Below the pieces are notes generated by a model. It worked only from the letters and a program-made list of their open reading frames with translations. It did no database searches and was not told the origin of the DNA. Positions 20,999 to 30,710 of a DNA stretch of 64,000 nt are shown here, piece after piece. Position 1 is the stretch's first letter; the number at the start of each line of letters is the position of its first letter. Both the position numbers and the translations under genes were made by a program. Origin of the DNA: Sinonovacula constricta (Eukaryota > Mollusca > Bivalvia > Cardiida > Solecurtidae); contig CM017564.1 in the NCBI GenBank assembly GCA_007844125.1, positions 10,222,020 through 10,286,019 of the forward strand. The letters are read 5' to 3'.

Positions 20999-21265
20999 GA
21001 ATAAGAATATATGACAAAGTCCTATGAGCATTGCAACATATACCAAACTCCGAAAAGGCACAGAACAAAGGTATTTCACATGCAGACCAAGCGAAAAGTA
21101 AGAGCAAATTTGTGATGAGTTATTTAACCAAAAGAGCAACCCCGACAGTTACCGCCTTGGAACGGTCAGTCGGCAATATGGACCAACTGGGGTGCTTAAA
21201 CCGGTTTTACAGAGCTCTAACCTCGCACTTCCTGACAAGTTTTTCAAATGCAAACGAAGACAGAT
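20999..21265 (+). mobile_element. Dispersed repeat D, near complete
   Basis: Same unit as 20290-20565 in the same orientation, about 430 bp downstream, with the same ordered segments (TCCTATGAGCATTGCAACAT ... GGAACGGTCAGTCGGCAATA ... GCACTTCCTGACAAG). Confidence 0.85.
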
Positions 21266-21575
21266 GAGGTTAATATCAAGGGATCTATTTTTAAGTAAGA
21301 AGATCGGTGCTTTAAGTCGGCCATTTCAGAGTCGACCACTAATTCAGTAGAGTAATTTAATTTTCTTGTATTATATGTATTGTATATGAGATAACCACCT
21401 AGCCGAAAGTAAAAGACACCTGTTTATGGTCTGTATTGTGTGTCCATGCAGTCGATAAGCGTGAAAGAAGGGATAGTGACACTGAGTGTTTGCAGACTGA
21501 TAGTGGGAGCTTTACAGCATTAGGTTTAGCTTTGCTGTGTTGGCGGGGAGTGGCAAGTCACGATAAAATTCATGA

Positions 21576-22345
21576 GTGAGATAGATCGGGTCCAGGCAAG
21601 GTAACAAAAAGGAGTAGTGGGTAGGTCGGGGCCAGGTAAGGTAACAAAATGGAGTAGAGGGTAGGTCGGGGCCAGGCAAGTTAACACAATGGGGGGGGGG
21701 GGGGGGGGGGGGGTAGGTCTGGGCCAGGCAAGGTTACAAAATGGAGTAGAGGGTAGGTCGGGGCCAGGCAAGGTAACAAAAAGGAGTAGTGGGTAGGTCG
21801 GGGCCAGGTAAGGTAACAAAATGGAGCAGAGGGTAGGTCGGGGCCAGGCAAGGTTACAAAATGGAGTAGAGGGTAGGTCGGGGCCAGGCAAGGTAACAAA
21901 AAGGAGTAGTGGGTAGGTCGGGGCCAGGCAAGGTAACAAAAAGGAGTAGTGGGTAGGTCGGGGCCAGGCAAGTTAACACAATGGGGGGGGGGGGGGGGGG
22001 GGGGGGGTAGGTCGGGGCCAGGCAAGGTAACAAAAAGGAGTAGTGGGTAGGTCGGGGCCAGGTAAGGTAACAAAATGGAGTAGAGGGTAGGTCGGGGCCA
22101 GGCAAGGTAACACAATGGGGGGGGGGGGGGGGGGGGGGTAGGTCGGGGCCAGGCAAGGTTACAAAATGGAGTAGTGGGTAGGTCGGGGCCGGGCAAGGTA
22201 AGATAACTAATAAGGTGGGGTAGGTCGGGGCAAGACTTGATAAGATAACAAAATAATAACAAAATAGGTGATGTGGATCGGGGCCTGGCAAGATAAGACA
22301 ACGATATGGGGGGGGGGGGGGGGGGCAGAGTCAGGTAGGATAAAG
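21576..22345 (+). repeat. 40-bp minisatellite with embedded poly-G tracts
   Basis: The unit GTAGGTCGGGGCCAGGCAAG + GTAACAAAAAGGAGTAGTGG is repeated over about 650 bp and degenerates at the right end. Four units carry long G runs (near 21692, 21984, 22118 and 22308) in place of GGAGTAG. The Pro/Leu-rich minus-strand frames across it are artefacts of the repeat. Confidence 0.95.
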
Positions 22346-22424
22346 AAACGTGTGGGTTCGGTCGGTGCACGGCAAGAAGAAAAATAGTTTGCAAGACAAA
22401 AATATGCCTGTTCGGTCTTAGTAA

Positions 22425-23287
22425 TAGTCAAATTACTATTTCTAACTTTTAATACTCGGATTTATCACTTCAAATGTCAATTTGTAAATTGCAACACAGC
22501 GCATGCTAAATACCGCTATCTAATTACATCCAAGCTTTTACATATCACATGAAAATGTTCACATTTCAACATTACATTTGAACAATTTCACATTTCCCGC
22601 ATATACAATTTACAAGTTACAAATCGCGGGGCGAAAATCACGAGTACATTTTACATTTCTACAATCTAATTTACAAGGTACTAATTTAGAGGCGCAATCT
22701 CTAATGTAAAATGTACAATGCATAACAACAGTTCAACATTAGGACGCAAGGGCCGCTTCTATCACGGGAATGTCCATCTCTAAATAGAATGTATCGCTTG
22801 AACTTGTCCGCGTTTCAGTGTACTTTCAAGTTGTGAGTTTTTTTACCGACAGAATCCTACACATGTAATTTTTTATTTGTGCTATACAATTTTAGGGATA
22901 TTATTCTGTACTTCACTGCTAATCATGATATGACTACGTATATATCGGCCTATGTTTGAGATTACAGAAGATCAAGTGATAATTAAGTGTTAGTGGCACA
23001 TTAGGAAAAATGCGTGATGCCAATTCTTAACTTGTACATTTGTGATTTGTGACTTGAGAATTGTGACTTTGAGATTTGTAACTTGTAAATTGTAAGCGAA
23101 CATTACATTTGTGACTTGATAATTGTGATTTGAGATTTGTAATTTCCAAATTGTATACGAGAAATGTAAATTAGATACATGTAAAAACGAACGTGTTTGT
23201 GCAAACAAATAGCAAATTTAAGCATATGCAGTGTTGCAATTTGCAAATAAGAAATTAAATATTGGCGGATATCCCCTTCCATAGAAA
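22425..23287 (+). mobile_element. Dispersed repeat G, longer copy
   Basis: Begins AAATTACTATTTCTAACTTT and ends ATATTGGCGGATATCCCCTT. Both termini reappear in reverse order at 38070-38297. The interior is low-complexity AATTGTGATTTGTGAC-like sequence, partly self-complementary between 22540-22700 and 23030-23160. Confidence 0.6.
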
Positions 23288-23338
23288 AATTAAATGAAGA
23301 CAATTGGGGTGGGGCTTTCTTGTCATTTATATCCCTAC

Positions 23339-23467
23339 CTGTAGGAGTCGGAACGCAGGTGCAGACGTTATGCTCGCATCCCACCTGTTCGGTAGGGTCC
23401 GTGCACTGTATGGCACCAGTGCACGCGGAGGTGTCGTCATGGTGACATGGGGTTGCCAGGGTAACGG
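23339..23467 (-). CDS. Cvsi-like gene 1, cysteine-module exon
   Basis: The acceptor is CTGTTTATAG and the donor ACAG|GTAGGG. It is 129 nt, phase 1 at both ends, 42 complete codons from VTLATPCHHDD to CTCVPTPT. Confidence 0.7.
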
Positions 23468-25528
23468 CTATAAACAGAGCGAATTAGTCAAAACAAACAA
23501 CATCATGCTAAATCTGTTACTTACTCATAATTATTTTATTGCCGTTATTACATTCATATCATTAAATGGCAGCGAATTGTTTCGCTGGTATAGAAACCTT
23601 CTTGACGCATCTTCAAACTTACTTTTTTCAGGGGATTGGTCTTTATAGATCTGTGGAAACGTAATACAATCCCAGACTTCTATAACAACAAGCAGGTGCG
23701 GATTCAGAATTAGTTTGTTTGGTTTGGGGAGGGGGTGGGGGTAATAAAGATCCATTCAACTTTATCGCGGTAAACACTGGATATATATTCACGGTAAGAT
23801 ACCCTTACTTCGACCTTATCAGTCAACAGACAAAATTTACCTTAAAAGCTCAGTATTTATATGCTTAAATGTATGTGTTTTCACAACTCTACACTTTTAC
23901 CTGGTTGGTGGGGGAGGGGGGATGCATCCCCCATCCTCCCTACCTGGATCCATCCCTGAAATCAGCAACATTGTTTTGAAGTTTCAGTAGGCCTGTCTAA
24001 TAGTTATGTTACCGAAAAAGCCAAACTAATTCCAAATTTATTTTCTGTAAAATTTACAAAAACACACAAATTTGGAGAAATCTACTTTGGGTAAAGTAGT
24101 ATTTATAGAACTTACAAGAAAAAGTCTCCAGTCTATTATCTAGCCAATTCAATATACAGTTTACTTGTTAAAAAAAAACAATGTGGAATTTTAAGACAAG
24201 AACACAAAGCAAGAAGAAAGATTCTAGTTCAACTTTTCAAAATTGAAAGAAAAAAATATAAAAAATATGAAAATATTAAAATAATGGAAGGAGACAGTCA
24301 GCAAAAAAGTTAATGTTATGTAATCGGAATAGTTTAAAAAAACACCAATGAAACTCACGCACCTTAGTATGGATCTAAGGAATATTACGGGGCGCACGTG
24401 GTGTAGTGGTATAATCGCCGACTTGTAACTCCCTTGACTTCTTAGCCTTTCACCCGTTTGGTTCGAGTCTTAGTCGGGGTGAAGACTGCGTGAACGTCCA
24501 CCTGACCTGCGATGCGCCGGTGGATCTACACAGACATTCTTGAGTCTTCATCCACCAAATTATATCGCTGGGTGTCACAGTGGTCGAAATTAGCGCTAGC
24601 CCGACAGCAAAAAACTAATAGATTTTCTCTCGGGCTAAAAAAAAATCCCATTTTACGAGCCCGATGGACTTCTAAGATCCTGATCGTTAAAAAATCATTG
24701 TATTTCATTTTCAGTTTGTAAACTTTTGAGCTGCTTTTTTCATTTGGCAAGCTGTCGCTTGTATCATAAACGTGTTATGCGCACTAAACCGATAATATGT
24801 TTACTGCGCAGGAACCACACGGTATTCTGGTGCCCGCATGATATATTATGTTCTATACCAAATTAAAATCCCCTGGGCCACAGAACAAAATGGCGAGAAA
24901 ATTAAACTGAAACATGTTTCTTATGCAAAACGCGAGAAAAACCCATGAAGTTACCAGGTGATAGATACATAAATGGTGCTTTTTTCCCTAACCATCTTAG
25001 ATCTTTTTTTGCTTACTTGAAAAATTAAAACAGAATTTAATTCAGGCTAATGAATTTTCTTTCCGGCTAGTGAAAATTGTTTAGTTACTAGCTCGACTTG
25101 CTTGTAAATTTCAATCCTAATTCCTATGACTGGATGTCACTTACATGACCAGTATGAGTTGCTAAGATATATTAAAACAAACTAAACATATTTTTTGCTG
25201 GTTTACAAAATCGATAAAATGACTGTGGTCACAATATACGATCCCACACTCAAGGCTGCATGTATTTTGTTAACCAACTTTTGCACCTTTAAGTAAGTCT
25301 TTTGATGGAAGATTTAACTTCCCGGAAAATTATTAAACACGATTCTTTTATTATTTAAACTTTTTTGTTTGTTTGATTTTGTCAAGCTAAAATAATAAAA
25401 TTTCTATTCTATCTCAAATAGTTTTGACATATGTAACCTCTTTTAATAAATTTGTAACAATACTGTGCTCTTTTCTCTCTTCATTGCCAATAAAACAAGC
25501 TGCTAAATATTTCTATTAAGTGTCCTTT

Positions 25529-25599
<71 letters not shown>

Positions 25600-25793
25600 C
25601 CACTATCATCGTCATTAACGTTCTGTTCTCCTGGTGCAAATATTTTCTTAGCGCACATATGTATGGCTTAACATCAGATGGAAATATAACTTACATAGAA
25701 ATGTTGTTTATGTAAAAATGTTGTTTATATAAATATGTTGTTCTACTTACCAACAAAAGACGCAAAACAGATCAGGAAGATGGTCGTCTTCAT
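23339..25793 (-). CDS. Small secreted cysteine-rich protein, Cvsi-like; 3' end unresolved
   Basis: Exons 25751-25793 (signal peptide, MKTTIFLICFASFV) and 23339-23467 (cysteine module) join in phase 1. The module has cysteines C-x7-C-x5-C-x8-C-x4-C-x-C within TPCHHDDTSACTGAIQC and GCEHNVCTCVPTPT. The plan (signal exon, phase-1 cysteine exon with a final C-x-C) is the same as in the complete gene at 30510-32909, about 5 kb away on the same strand, so the two look like tandem relatives. From memory this resembles Cvsi-type serine protease inhibitors of bivalves, which are secreted into plasma or mucus; that name is an inference. The donor at 23338 (ACAG|GTAGGG) calls for a further exon, which I could not find; reading through instead gives a tail without features. 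Confidence 0.65.
23735..23960 (+). mobile_element. Dispersed repeat F
   Basis: TAAAGATCCATTCAACTTTA ... CAGTCAACAGACAAAATTTA ... ACAACTCTACACTTTTACC ... GGATGCATCCCCC ... GGATCCATCCCTG. The same ordered blocks occur at 52.4, 53.3, 57.9 and (reverse) 63.4 kb. Confidence 0.75.
24390..24565 (+). mobile_element. tRNA-derived SINE, group B
   Basis: GGGGCGCACGTGGTGTAGTG (A box), TTGGTTCGAGTCTTAG (B box), then CACCTGACCTGCGATGCGCC and GGTGGATCTACACAGACATT. Complete head and body. Confidence 0.8.
24566..25529. other. Intronic stretch of Cvsi-like gene 1, nothing recognised
   Basis: AT-rich intron sequence between the two exons. Looked for an extra cysteine-rich exon on the minus strand and saw none. 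Confidence 0.5.
25530..25599 (+). repeat. (CAT)n microsatellite
   Basis: About 70 bp of near-perfect ATC triplets in the intron just downstream of the signal-peptide exon. Confidence 0.97.
25751..25793 (-). CDS. Cvsi-like gene 1, signal-peptide exon
   Basis: ATG at 25793 in context AACAATGA. Fourteen codons (MKTTIFLICFASFV) plus one base, donor GTTG|GTAAGT, a near-consensus donor. Downstream exon joins in frame as Ala. Confidence 0.7.
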
Positions 25794-26017
25794 TGTTGAT
25801 TGGTTTGTCTGATGTGTCAAGTTTTCAAATCCGTGAGAAATACCACTCCGTGAAAGTTCCAAAAGATCGTGCAGACGATAAGATATGCTTTGGTATCATA
25901 GAATACCCATACAGGTCGGCCTGTGAAATGGTAGGGCTGATAAAAGGTGGTCTTCATTTGCTTTGTGCTAAAACTCCATGTTAAAGCTCCAGTTGAAGCA
26001 CTATTCGGGGGAGGGGC

Positions 26018-26165
26018 TGTGAGGCGCCTGTGGCCGAGTGGTGCGCCGGTGGTTCTACCCAGATATAAGTTTGGGGACTTCCTCTACCAATGATTAGCTG
26101 GACGTCGCCAATATGACTGTAATTGTGTGGGTGCAACAACAAAACAACACCAACAAAAATACAAA
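26018..26165 (+). mobile_element. tRNA-derived SINE, group B, internally deleted
   Basis: GAGGCGCCTGTGGCCGAGTG is joined directly to GTGCGCCGGTGGTTCTACCC, so the B box and 5' body are missing. Ends in a CAACAAAAC-rich tail. Confidence 0.75.
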
Positions 26166-26544
26166 CAAAACAAACGAAGCACTGTTCATTAAAATGAGAA
26201 AATATGCAGTATCATTTATTTAGGCAAGGTTTATTCGAAATTTATGCAGACACGGTACAATTGATATTTAAAATACACAAAGGTCAAAGTCGCAATTGTT
26301 TTAATAAGGCTGCATTATTGTGTAAACAAAATGGCTTATACAATCTGATGTTTTATTTGCAGAAAACCATTTTAATTAGAAAGTGCAATAACAAAAATTA
26401 TATCAGTGTTGTCTATTCATTCTGTTCTGTTCATTTCATTTGTTTTACTCGGTTTTTATACTTGTTCTCTTTGGGGTGTATGTTGACTTTTCTGCCTTTC
26501 TTGTGATACCCAGGTTAACCATCATCAACAAACACTTCCATTTT

Positions 26545-26800
26545 CTTTTTTTATAAATAACATATCTCTAAAAGTATTTAAATTAACTTTAAGCTTATAT
26601 TTACACAAAAGTAAGAAATTTCACTGTTTGTCATTGCACCATCTACAAAAGAACAGGCGACAAAGTCCAAGAGTTTCAACTAAAATTATCTTTCTTCTGT
26701 TTGAACTACCTCGGATATTATCTATTAAGGGAGACAATTTCCATTTCACCAATGTGCCCCATTCCTTGTGGTTTTCACAAATATTAAGAAAGGTAATTGT
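26545..26800 (+). repeat. Dispersed repeat H
   Basis: ATCTCTAAAAGTATTTAAAT ... TCTACAAAAGAACAGGCGAC ... TACCTCGGATATTATC. The same blocks occur at 61485-61700 in the same orientation. Confidence 0.6.
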
Positions 26801-28924
26801 CTGTCCCTTTTAAGACTCAATATGGTTCAACACAAAAGACCTAGATAAGAATTGTCCCAAATTTCTATTAAGATAACGAGTACACAAATTGGAATTATGT
26901 ATTCTTAGCAATGTCTCAGTACACTACAGTCTAACCCTGTTGTCTTTTTTTCAAACTCAGTTTTTTTTCGAAGCCGATGCATTATTCGAAGTCATTTTTC
27001 GGTCTCGATTTTTTCTTATATAACTTATATAAAAAGCTCCGATTATTTATTTGCCTTATTCATAGTTTCTGCATTATTCGAAGTCAATGTTTGTCCACAT
27101 CGTACTTTGTGGGTTATTCCATCCCATACAATTGTTTTTTCGAGGTAAATCGGCGTTTCCGACAACTTCGAATAAATTCGACTGTATAGTAGCTGATTTA
27201 CCTCACTTCGAATTTGTGTTTGTCATTATCTGGTTTTGCTACTTGCCCAAAGGAAGACAAAACGAAATGTTATGTTTCCATTTATAAAAAAATCAACGAA
27301 GGTAACAAAAGACAGTGCCTATTGTAAAATTACTATTATTTATATGTATTATTTCGCGGTAAGACAACACTAATAGCAATAAGGGTAGACTGCTCTAAAA
27401 TGTTCATAGCATAGACATGTAACACGAAAAATGTCGATTATACGAAACGGCGCTATCATAGGCGACTTTTAAACTTCGTATTGTCGACTTCTGCTTGTTG
27501 TGTCGCTGTTTGGCGTGATTAAGACTGTGTTTCTTCGTTTTTGCGACAAGCATCAAGACAGAAAAATGAAGTGTCATAACTCGGTATCGTGCATGTTTGT
27601 ACGACTGTATTTTACCACACTTTCCTTTTATCTAACCACCCTGTTTATTATTTACAAAGAAGATGTGGCTACATGTGGAAAAATATTAACGCGTAAAGGT
27701 TGCATTAGTATAATGTGTGACCAAAATACATGACGAAAATGATACCAAAATAAGACAGCATCCTCTGAGAAGCCTAATCAAAGCGCTGACAAGCGCTATT
27801 TGGGCGGCGTAAGTTAAACCCCTTTAGCAATTGAAGGTGTGCAAATTATGGTCAAATTATTCCTTGGTAAATCAAATTTACAACGCACTGGAAAGCATGC
27901 AAGTCTTCAGCTGCAACAACAAATCTAAAAATATAGATTATACATTGGGACAAAAGTTGAAACAATAACAATCGATAATAGATACTATTTTATTGGAAGC
28001 ATACACTACTTTCTATATAGTTGCATTTATACTTAGGTTAAGTCTAAAATAAAATGGTTGCGACCATAATACACGTGGTTTAAAATTGACTCCCAGTTAT
28101 TTTATTACTACACTCCTGAAATCTAAGAATCCCCAAAGGCGCCATTTTTTCCGAACTGGCGGCAGAACACAGTTTTATGCCAGGAAACAGTACAAGACAA
28201 AAGAGTCCCTGTTTCTGCTGACGAATACTGATTAAAAGTTGAATGAAAAAGACTGATTAAATGGCATTTTTGTACAAAGTATGTGTAAATCAGTAAGAAA
28301 ATGTCAGTTTTGATGTAAGTTTAATGATAGATTGTTGCAAATCAGCTATTGTACATGGATGTCTTTGGCCTGTTTACCGCCGAGATTATTGACCTGTCAA
28401 GTCACCGGATATACTTTTGAAATTATTGACCTAGACTACTGGTCAACGTGCAATTTCCTGCGGCTATAAAATGTCGCAATATATAGTATTACAAAGTTCA
28501 GGTAAGATTTTTCTGTTCGAGAAGTAAACAAAAATGTTCTGTTCACAGATGCTTATATGAAACATATAGTGAAAAAAGTGTGTTCTTAGGCCGGATATCT
28601 CGTGCGATACCTTTCGACTAAGATGCTGAGATGATTCGAATACCCTCCCTTGTCATACAAAAACTTGAACAAAACCGCAGAGTGCATAGGGGGCGCTGTG
28701 CAGGATAGCTCAAATAGCTCGGCCTAGTAAATATTGGAACACTCGTTATAATAACATTTAGCTCTTCGTTTTGACCCCTTCCTCGAGTCACTGAGTGATA
28801 TTCCTCCGCGGCATTGTTCATTCATAAATCTGCATTTTATGTATACCTGCAGTATACAATATAATTACTTGGACTTGTAGTTCAAACAGAACTGATTACA
28901 ATACTATCATTGTACAGGTGTAAT
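26801..28924. other. Stretch without recognisable gene
   Basis: AT-rich intergenic sequence between the two Cvsi-like genes. Short open frames show no domain and lack convincing splice signals. No repeat family recognised. Confidence 0.45.
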
Positions 28925-29060
28925 GACATGGTTTTCGGCGGTAGTCGTCTAACCTCACTTTGACCTACTAATAAATGCTGGTCAGCCAGATTAGATAAAG
29001 CGACTATCACTGGGAGAAATTCCCCTTTGGCAGCATATACTCATCGAAACAATGAACGCA
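28925..29060 (+). repeat. Short dispersed repeat shared with 4215-4335
   Basis: CTCACTTTGACCTACTAATA, GGTCAGCCAGATTAGA and GCGACTATCACTGGGAGAAA match CACTTTTGACCTACTTAACA, GGTCAGCCCGACTGA and GCGACTGCCATTGGTAGAAA at 4.2-4.3 kb. Confidence 0.55.
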
Positions 29061-29212
29061 TTACTTCAAGTATTTTGACATGGCCTTCACAAGATTACGC
29101 CAAGTTGTAAAATCGCAGCTGATATTGTCGTAAAGCACATTTTTTATTTATTATACAAAAGGTGGAGTGGATCTCTGCCGTCAACTGAATATGTTTACGT
29201 GATAAGATTACA

Positions 29213-29273
29213 TGACGTCACACAACTGGGCACAGTGACGTCACCGTATAAGCACATTACTGCATTGACGTCA
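29213..29273. promoter_or_regulatory. Cluster of three palindromic TGACGTCA (CRE-like) sites
   Basis: Exact TGACGTCA at 29213-29220, 29236-29243 and 29266-29273, with a TAACGTCA near 29329 and another GTGACGTCAT near 30437. TGACGTCA is the consensus for CREB/ATF factors. The location is downstream of Cvsi-like gene 2 and well upstream of gene 1; a regulatory role is inference. Confidence 0.35.
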
Positions 29274-29519
29274 TTTTGAGTGTTTGATACAATTTGACCT
29301 GACATAGAAGCATCGGTGGTGCAATAATAACGTCACCAATCTGATTAAAATCATATCATTAAATCCCAACCAATCAAATTGTCGCCTACACAATCGCAAA
29401 AGTAAATGATGACCCGAAGCGTTCCGAACACATTATTTTAATGGCTGAGTCCATTTACAAAGAAATGTAAACATGGACACTCCGCGCAAGACGGGTGCCA
29501 CTGAAGACAGGTGCGTTAT

Positions 29520-30190
29520 ATATGGTATCCCATTTGTTTCCACATACAGTCCTTCATGTCCATAATACAATCAAGAATACGCTTCTGAAGTGGTTTTAAC
29601 GAGCGAATTCCTAATTTTGTCAAACACTTTTCAACTGCATCATCTAATCGGAACGCCTCGGATAATTCACGAATCATCTCTCGGATGTATGTAGGTAGTC
29701 GGATCACCTCGGCCATTTCCTTAAATGGGACTGCTTTTGTGACAGAAGTCAAAACAAAGATGGCAAAACAAAGATGGCAGCTGGGATGACAGCTCATTAT
29801 AGTACGATGCCTGTAAAACTTCACTTTGTGGCTGCTTCAAATTTAAATCATCCAAGTTTAATTTACCCTGCGCAGCAAAGACACAGCGTCAAACGACGCC
29901 ATTTTTCATGTTTTGTGCGAACTACATTTTAAGCATCTTCTTCCGACTTCCGGCGAACAGAACGATCGTGATTTCATTAAGTATCATTGCATCCGAGGGA
30001 TGATTGTCCCGAGGATGGAATTACCCGAGGAGTTCCGATTGCTGCATCATCGATAGCGGCCATTTTGCGACTCTTACCGAAAGCGTTATGCATTACGCTC
30101 TCTGATTGGCTGTTATAAAAATAGTAATCGGGGGAAAACCAGTCTTGTTTATAGACGGTATTTGCGGGCTGTCATCAGATCATACATTTT
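29520..30190 (-). pseudogene. RecQ-like helicase first-exon fragment with promoter, split by a MITE
   Basis: Read on the minus strand: a CCAAT-containing segment (AGCCAATCAGAGAGCG near 30100), then ATG at 30063 beginning MAAIDDA. After the inserted MITE at 29645-30041 and its duplicated 10 bp, the frame resumes at 29634 as VEKCLTKLGIRSLKPLQKRI and DCIMDMKDCMWKQMGY, ending in a stop near 29517. The LKPLQ segment and the spacing to the GY remnant resemble motif 0 and a decayed motif I of RecQ-family helicases. The ATG-proximal part has an uninterrupted relative at 61.3-61.5 kb. There are no downstream helicase motifs, so this is a first-exon-sized piece, not a gene. Confidence 0.5.
29645..30041 (-). 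mobile_element. Mutator-like MITE (family M), with exact 10-bp target duplication
   Basis: The element is 397 bp. Ends are TAATCGGAACGCCTCGGATA and TACCCGAGGAGTTCCGATTG, inverted copies of each other. Flanked on both sides by CTGCATCATC (29635-29644 and 30042-30051). A 9-11 bp duplication is typical of Mutator-like elements. The interior includes CCGGCGAACAGAACGATCGT and, on the minus strand, an ATGGCGTCGTTTGACG start-like segment. Confidence 0.8.
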
Positions 30191-30471
30191 GTAGGATCTA
30201 ACTTTAGTGAGAATGTAACGTTACGAAAATACCTACATGAACCGATCATTTTATTTTATGATGCAACAATTGCGTCACAGTTTGACATCCTTTAACTGTT
30301 TGATGCGTTAATTGCGTAATACGTGTGATATGTTCTCTTAAGTACATCTGTACCAATCTTTATACGTGACTATATTGACCATTTTACTGGTTGATATAAT
30401 AATGCCGTATCATACAAAAAAGAACACTGGGTGATGTGACGTCATTTTAATAAGATGACACTTTATTGGGT

Positions 30472-30477
30472 GAGACA
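30472..30477 (-). promoter_or_regulatory. Poly(A) signal AATAAA of Cvsi-like gene 2
   Basis: AATAAA on the minus strand 33 nt past the stop codon at 30510-30512. It supports the terminal-exon call. Confidence 0.6.
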
Positions 30478-30509
30478 ATACTGACACCAAATGTGAACAC
30501 AGACGTTCA

Positions 30510-30628
30510 TTAGAGCCTTGTGCAGTGACATATGTTATCCACACATCTCCAGTGCATGTTGTTGTTGGCGCACCTGTCACCGTGCAGGGCCTGGCACGTA
30601 TGGGGGTCACCGTCTGTGCAGTTCTTAC
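30510..30628 (-). CDS. Cvsi-like gene 2, exon 3 (second cysteine module, stop)
   Basis: The acceptor is TGTTTTTCCAG. Two bases complete Gly, then 38 codons from KNCTDGDPH to ICHCTRL and TAA at 30510-30512. The exon has its own TGA immediately after. Confidence 0.75.
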
Positions 30629-30651
30629 CTGGAAAAACATTTATCATTATT

Positions 30652-30710
<59 letters not shown>

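Noticed and set aside
21526..22431. Pro-rich minus-strand frames with recurring LPGPDLP
   Set aside because: Artefact of a 40-bp minisatellite; three overlapping frames are open equally and no splice or start evidence exists.
23103..23338. Read-through tail of the cysteine exon of Cvsi-like gene 1
   Set aside because: Past the donor the frame enters repeat G and loses protein-like character; not included in the CDS.
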